64,000 nt of DNA from Desulfobacteraceae bacterium (GTDB taxonomy: Bacteria; Desulfobacterota; Desulfobacteria; Desulfobacterales; Desulfobacteraceae). The stretch is from NCBI GenBank assembly GCA_016744295.1, contig JADGEQ010000015.1, positions 62,001-126,000 on the forward strand. The letters run 5' to 3'. Under the pieces are notes generated by a model, which was given only the letters and a program-made list of their open reading frames with translations, was not told where the DNA came from and searched no databases. Below are positions 61,013-64,000 of the stretch, in pieces. The first letter of the stretch is position 1; each line of letters opens with the position of its first letter. Position numbers and translations under genes: made by a program.

Positions 61013-61897
61013 ATGAAAAATTTTTTTTGCATGACCCTGGTTTTTATCTTTGCAACTTTGTCTCCGGCCCAGGCACATTCGCTCTGGATTAATTCTTTTG
61101 AGTCTGATGTCCATAAGCCGCGCCATACCATGGTGTCTGTGGGGTGGGGACATACCCTGCCAGCGGGGGATATCCTCACCTCCCCCAAAGGCCGCATCGC
61201 TATTGAACAATTCGAACTGGTGGCCCCGGACCAAACCCGTACTGCCTTAAATCTTCCCGTGTTTAAACTTTCCAAACCGGAATTATCCACTATAAATTTT
61301 GACCTGTACGCAGCCGACCTGGCTACACAAAAGGTGAAATTTAAAAAAGACAGTACCCCCGGGGTCTACCAGTTCAGCCTGGTATCCCGGCCAACGGCAT
61401 ACACCAAATATATTGATACCTCTGGAAGAACCCGGCTAAAACTAAAAGAAAAGGACAAAATAAAAAACATTAAAAAAGTATTAATGTCTGTCAAATACCA
61501 GGCCTTTGCCAAGTCCTACGTCACCTTGGGAAAGTGGACCGCCCCCGCTCCCCTGGGCCACGGCCTGGAAATCATTCCGCGCACGGACATGAGCAATCTG
61601 CACGTCAATGATCTTGTGGAAGTAGATGTTCTTTTCTATGGCAAGCCCTTGAATTCATCTGCAGCGGGCAAAGAGTCTATCATGGCCCAAAGCAGGGGGT
61701 TCGGCCAGGAGGACGGATTTTTTCTGCAGGCTTATATCAAAAAAGGCAGGGCCCGGATCAGGGTCCAGACTCCGGGACAGTGGAAGATAATGACAACCCA
61801 CAAAGACAAAGTCCTTCCCGACGGAGACCTCAAAGACCTCCAGGGGAAGGTGGACAATGTTGTCCACGGGGCCAGTCTTACCTTTGACGTTAAATAA
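61013..61897 (+). CDS. DUF4198 periplasmic protein
   Basis: A 294-residue exported protein. The signal peptide ends AQA, so the mature N-terminus would be HSLWINSFESDVH. Shared blocks with the 20555 protein are VGWGHTLPAGD (about 43-53), YIDTSGRTRLKLKEKDKIKN, VKYQAFAKSYVTLGKWTAP and GHGLEIIPRTDMS. It is downstream of a TBDR and convergent with another DUF4198 gene at 62042. ATTTAAGGAAACACAA precedes the ATG. Confidence 0.85.
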   Translation: MKNFFCMTLVFIFATLSPAQAHSLWINSFESDVHKPRHTMVSVGWGHTLPAGDILTSPKGRIAIEQFELVAPDQTRTALNLPVFKLSKPELSTINFDLYAADLATQKVKFKKDSTPGVYQFSLVSRPTAYTKYIDTSGRTRLKLKEKDKIKNIKKVLMSVKYQAFAKSYVTLGKWTAPAPLGHGLEIIPRTDMSNLHVNDLVEVDVLFYGKPLNSSAAGKESIMAQSRGFGQEDGFFLQAYIKKGRARIRVQTPGQWKIMTTHKDKVLPDGDLKDLQGKVDNVVHGASLTFDVK

Positions 61898-62041
61898 TTC
61901 TCAAAAAATTGAATAACCCGGCTCTCTTCGCTTGCCCGGACTTCAGGCCCCAGGCAAGCCAGATCCGTTGGTCTATTTCCTTTGGACCACTCTTTTGGAT
62001 ACTGATGCGCAAAGCGGCTTGTGTCCGGTTCAAAGATGAGG

Positions 62042-62935
62042 TTAGGGGGTTGCGGTCATGCTGACGCTTGCGCCGTAATAAACCGTTGTGCATTTACCCA
62101 CAAGATTTTTTAGTTCATTTTTAGGGGTCACCTCTTTTTTTACCATGACACTGACAACCCATTCGCCGGCCGTGGGAATTCGGACCTGGGCTTTTCCATC
62201 CATAATATAGGCGCAGAGACTAAAATTGTCAGGACCGCCATAGGTATTGCTTGTGGCCATGAGGTAATACATGCCGTCCATGCCGCAATTGAGATTTTTA
62301 CCATTGAGGCTTGCTTCAAAAGTGACAAGATCACCGGCATGGATATCACTTAAATCACAGGTTGGCATCAGCTCAAGCGCGTGGCCTGCAGGCGTCGGCT
62401 GGGTCCATTTTTTAATCCCCATATAGGATTTTGCCACCGCCTTGTACCGGGTGCTGAAATTGATTTTTTTGGCTCCCTTGATTTTATCCATGGGCTTTGT
62501 TGTCATTTTTGTTTTTCCGTCTTTGTCAACATACCCGGTAAAAAAAGTGGCTTTTGATTCAGCAATCACCTGGTAGGTGCCGGGTTTTGTCTTCTCTGTG
62601 AGTGATATTTTTCTTAAGCCCAGATCACCGGATACAATATTCATGCCGGTTTTGGATGTCATTATTTTTTCTTTTTTCAGGACAGGTAAGGCCATGGCTG
62701 TCTTGCTGTTATCAGGCCCCACAAGCGTGTAACTTTCAATGGTAACCGCTCCCGCCTCGGATATGAGAAAATCATCCATGGGAACGACATGCCCCCAGCC
62801 CAATGATGAAATGACATGCCCCGGCGGGTGGGCAAAGGACTCGTTAAGGTTTACCCACAGGGAATGGGAAAATGCAGTGGTGGCTATGGCAAGCGCTGCA
62901 ATCATGGTAAAACACAGGGTGAATTTTTTGTTCAT
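62042..62935 (-). CDS. DUF4198 periplasmic protein
   Basis: A 297-residue exported protein. Signal peptide ends AFS, mature start HSLWVNLNESFAH. It shows the GWGHVVPMDD loop (about 47-56), YVDKDGKTKMTTKPMDKIKG and the VAKSYMGIKKWTQP block shared with the paralogues. It is the last gene of an operon starting with an RND exporter and a 110-residue exported protein, so it may be a periplasmic partner of that exporter. Confidence 0.85.
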   Translation of the reverse strand: MNKKFTLCFTMIAALAIATTAFSHSLWVNLNESFAHPPGHVISSLGWGHVVPMDDFLISEAGAVTIESYTLVGPDNSKTAMALPVLKKEKIMTSKTGMNIVSGDLGLRKISLTEKTKPGTYQVIAESKATFFTGYVDKDGKTKMTTKPMDKIKGAKKINFSTRYKAVAKSYMGIKKWTQPTPAGHALELMPTCDLSDIHAGDLVTFEASLNGKNLNCGMDGMYYLMATSNTYGGPDNFSLCAYIMDGKAQVRIPTAGEWVVSVMVKKEVTPKNELKNLVGKCTTVYYGASVSMTATP

Positions 62936-62981
62936 TTTTGTCTCCTTTTGGGGGGTGGTTTAATTTGATCTTTCGCTTAAA

Positions 62982-63314
62982 TTATGGGGTTAAGGGGCCT
63001 TTCTGGCGAACCGTATGTCCGGGGCCTCCGTCAAGAAAGACGGTATAGGGGATAATCGGCGCTTTAAAGGTCACCTCACCTTGTTCATCCATTTTTAACT
63101 TTTGAATGACGTCTCCTTTTTCGTTCTCCAGGTAAAGGGGGAGACCTGCGGCCTCACTGCCTGTGGAAAACATTCCTTCAACCGTTATGGTTCCGTCTTC
63201 ATTATCCAAAATGTTCATGTACAAGGTGTGAGCGAATGCGGCAGAAACGGTCAGGGCCAGAAAAATTGCGACAACCGCGCTGATGAGTGCTTTTTTCTTT
63301 TTAAATTCAATCAA
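62982..63314 (-). CDS. Exported 110-residue protein, paralogue of the one after feoB
   Basis: The signal peptide ends AFA, so the mature protein would start HTLYMNILDN. It shares the DGTIT-EG-FS-GSEAAG-KMDE-VTFKAP-YTVF-GPGH pattern with the 11017 protein. One small beta domain, 88 residues mature. It lies between the RND gene (60 bp upstream) and a DUF4198 gene (46 bp downstream), so the pairing of a small domain protein with DUF4198 is seen twice in this window. Confidence 0.72.
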   Translation of the reverse strand: MIEFKKKKALISAVVAIFLALTVSAAFAHTLYMNILDNEDGTITVEGMFSTGSEAAGLPLYLENEKGDVIQKLKMDEQGEVTFKAPIIPYTVFLDGGPGHTVRQKGPLTP

Positions 63315-63374
63315 GATTTAAATCTCCTTAAAATTTATTTGCCAGCTTATATAAAAGGGCTCTGTTTTTAAAAA

Positions 63375-64000
63375 CTATTTGCCAAAGGGCTTTGCCCAGA
63401 CAAGCAATATCGGTGTGACAAAATAATCGGTCAGAAGGGCTGATAAGATGCCCAGGATGGTTAAACTGCCCATAATCACATAAACATTGGCAATGGAGGT
63501 CAGGTAAACCGAATAATTGGCCATGATGATCAAGGTGGTTAAAAAAAGGGGAATCCCGATGGCTGTAAAGGTTTTTCTGATGCTCGTGTGATAATCCTTG
63601 CATCGTTCATATTCCAGTTTTGCATGGTTGATAAAATGGATGGTGTCATCCACGGCAAGGCCCAGCAGCATGGGCATGATGGTGATGGTCATCATGTCAA
63701 GGGGAATGCCGGCCCAGCCCATGAGTCCCCCCACGGTAATGGCAGGGGTAATATTGGGGATCATGGCGATGAGCCCTGTCTTGATGCTGCCAAACACAAT
63801 GATCATCAAAAGGGTGATACTGCAGATGGCGATGAAAAATGAGGTTATCTGGCCCCAGGAGACCACGTCCTGCATGACCGTAAACTGAGCGATGGCACCT
63901 GCCATGGAAATTGTGGCGTCGGGATATGCTTTTTGAGCGCTGTCTCTTAATCGTATGAGTTCATTTTTTGCCTCAAGGGAATTATAATCTTCCAGGTCCA
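63375..64000 (-). CDS. RND-superfamily exporter, N-terminus off the window
   Basis: The last 208 residues of an RND/MMPL (HAE3-type) exporter are visible; the gene runs in from the right edge. Four or five membrane helices and the relay motif LLGLAVDDTIHFINHAKLEY (GLAVDDT, Asp pair) are characteristic of proton-driven RND pumps. It is followed by the 110-residue and DUF4198 genes on the same strand. The substrate may be a lipid, a hydrophobic compound or metal; not decided from the sequence. Confidence 0.85.
   Translation of the reverse strand, partial: DLEDYNSLEAKNELIRLRDSAQKAYPDATISMAGAIAQFTVMQDVVSWGQITSFFIAICSITLLMIIVFGSIKTGLIAMIPNITPAITVGGLMGWAGIPLDMMTITIMPMLLGLAVDDTIHFINHAKLEYERCKDYHTSIRKTFTAIGIPLFLTTLIIMANYSVYLTSIANVYVIMGSLTILGILSALLTDYFVTPILLVWAKPFGK

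Noticed and set aside
1..64000. tRNA, rRNA, CRISPR, integrase or complete insertion sequences
   Set aside because: None seen; the only mobile or decayed material is gene scraps without transposase motifs.

Overview
The window looks like an accessory iron and metallophore-acquisition island from a Gram-negative sulfate-reducer-like Desulfobacterota genome, most likely Desulfobacteraceae. This is inferred from the TonB/TtpC system, FeoAB, many TonB-dependent receptors (TBDRs) with Sphingomonas-style TonB boxes, a soluble Mo/W oxidoreductase with a 2[4Fe-4S] ferredoxin, and moderate GC content. No rRNA, tRNA or CRISPR was seen.

Layout. 1-2.3 kb: copper resistance operon (csoR-copZ-copA, minus strand) with a promoter and CsoR-type operator. 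2.3-7.4 kb: six-gene TonB2/TtpC-type energy operon (DUF3450, long ExbB/TtpC, ExbB, ExbD, TonB, TPR protein). 7.7-16.1 kb: a small frameshifted TPR gene, then feoA-feoB, exported 106-aa and DUF4198 proteins, an ABC exporter-like pair, a DUF4857 membrane protein and a second DUF4198. 16.1-27.5 kb: four AraC regulators alternating with TBDRs and a DUF4198, including a cobalamin riboswitch placed in front of an AraC gene, and relics of a MATE pump and a TBDR. 27.9-31.7 kb: TldE, a Tat-signal TldD and a methyltransferase. 32.3-41.6 kb: a signal-less binding-protein-like gene, a haem-type TBDR, a complete YejABEF-type ABC importer and a methyltransferase. 41.7-47.3 kb: AraC, RhtX-type siderophore permease, O-methyltransferase and TBDR. 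47.6-51.0 kb: Mo/W oxidoreductase, ferredoxin and a 75-aa protein. 51.1-52.2 kb: gene graveyard (AraC pseudogene, ABC ATPase scrap). 52.3-58.1 kb: TrmO-like, TBDR, FecB/FecCD/FecE operon. 58.6-64 kb: TBDR, small membrane ORF and DUF4198, convergent with an RND exporter, 110-aa and DUF4198 operon.

How it fits together. One TonB motor probably energises at least six intact TBDRs. Three receptors have their own inner-membrane route (YejABEF, RhtX, FecBCD), and FeoAB takes Fe(II). AraC regulators next to receptors suggest ligand-specific induction. Four sites resembling DtxR/IdeR boxes (in front of the TonB operon, the small TPR gene, feoAB and an araC gene) suggest a common iron repressor encoded elsewhere. 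The most unusual pattern is a set of seven exported proteins (five DUF4198 and two about 110 aa) whose predicted mature proteins all begin with histidine, as in amino-terminal copper or nickel sites. They sit beside TBDRs, FeoB, an ABC exporter and an RND pump, so they may form an undescribed periplasmic metal-handling module.
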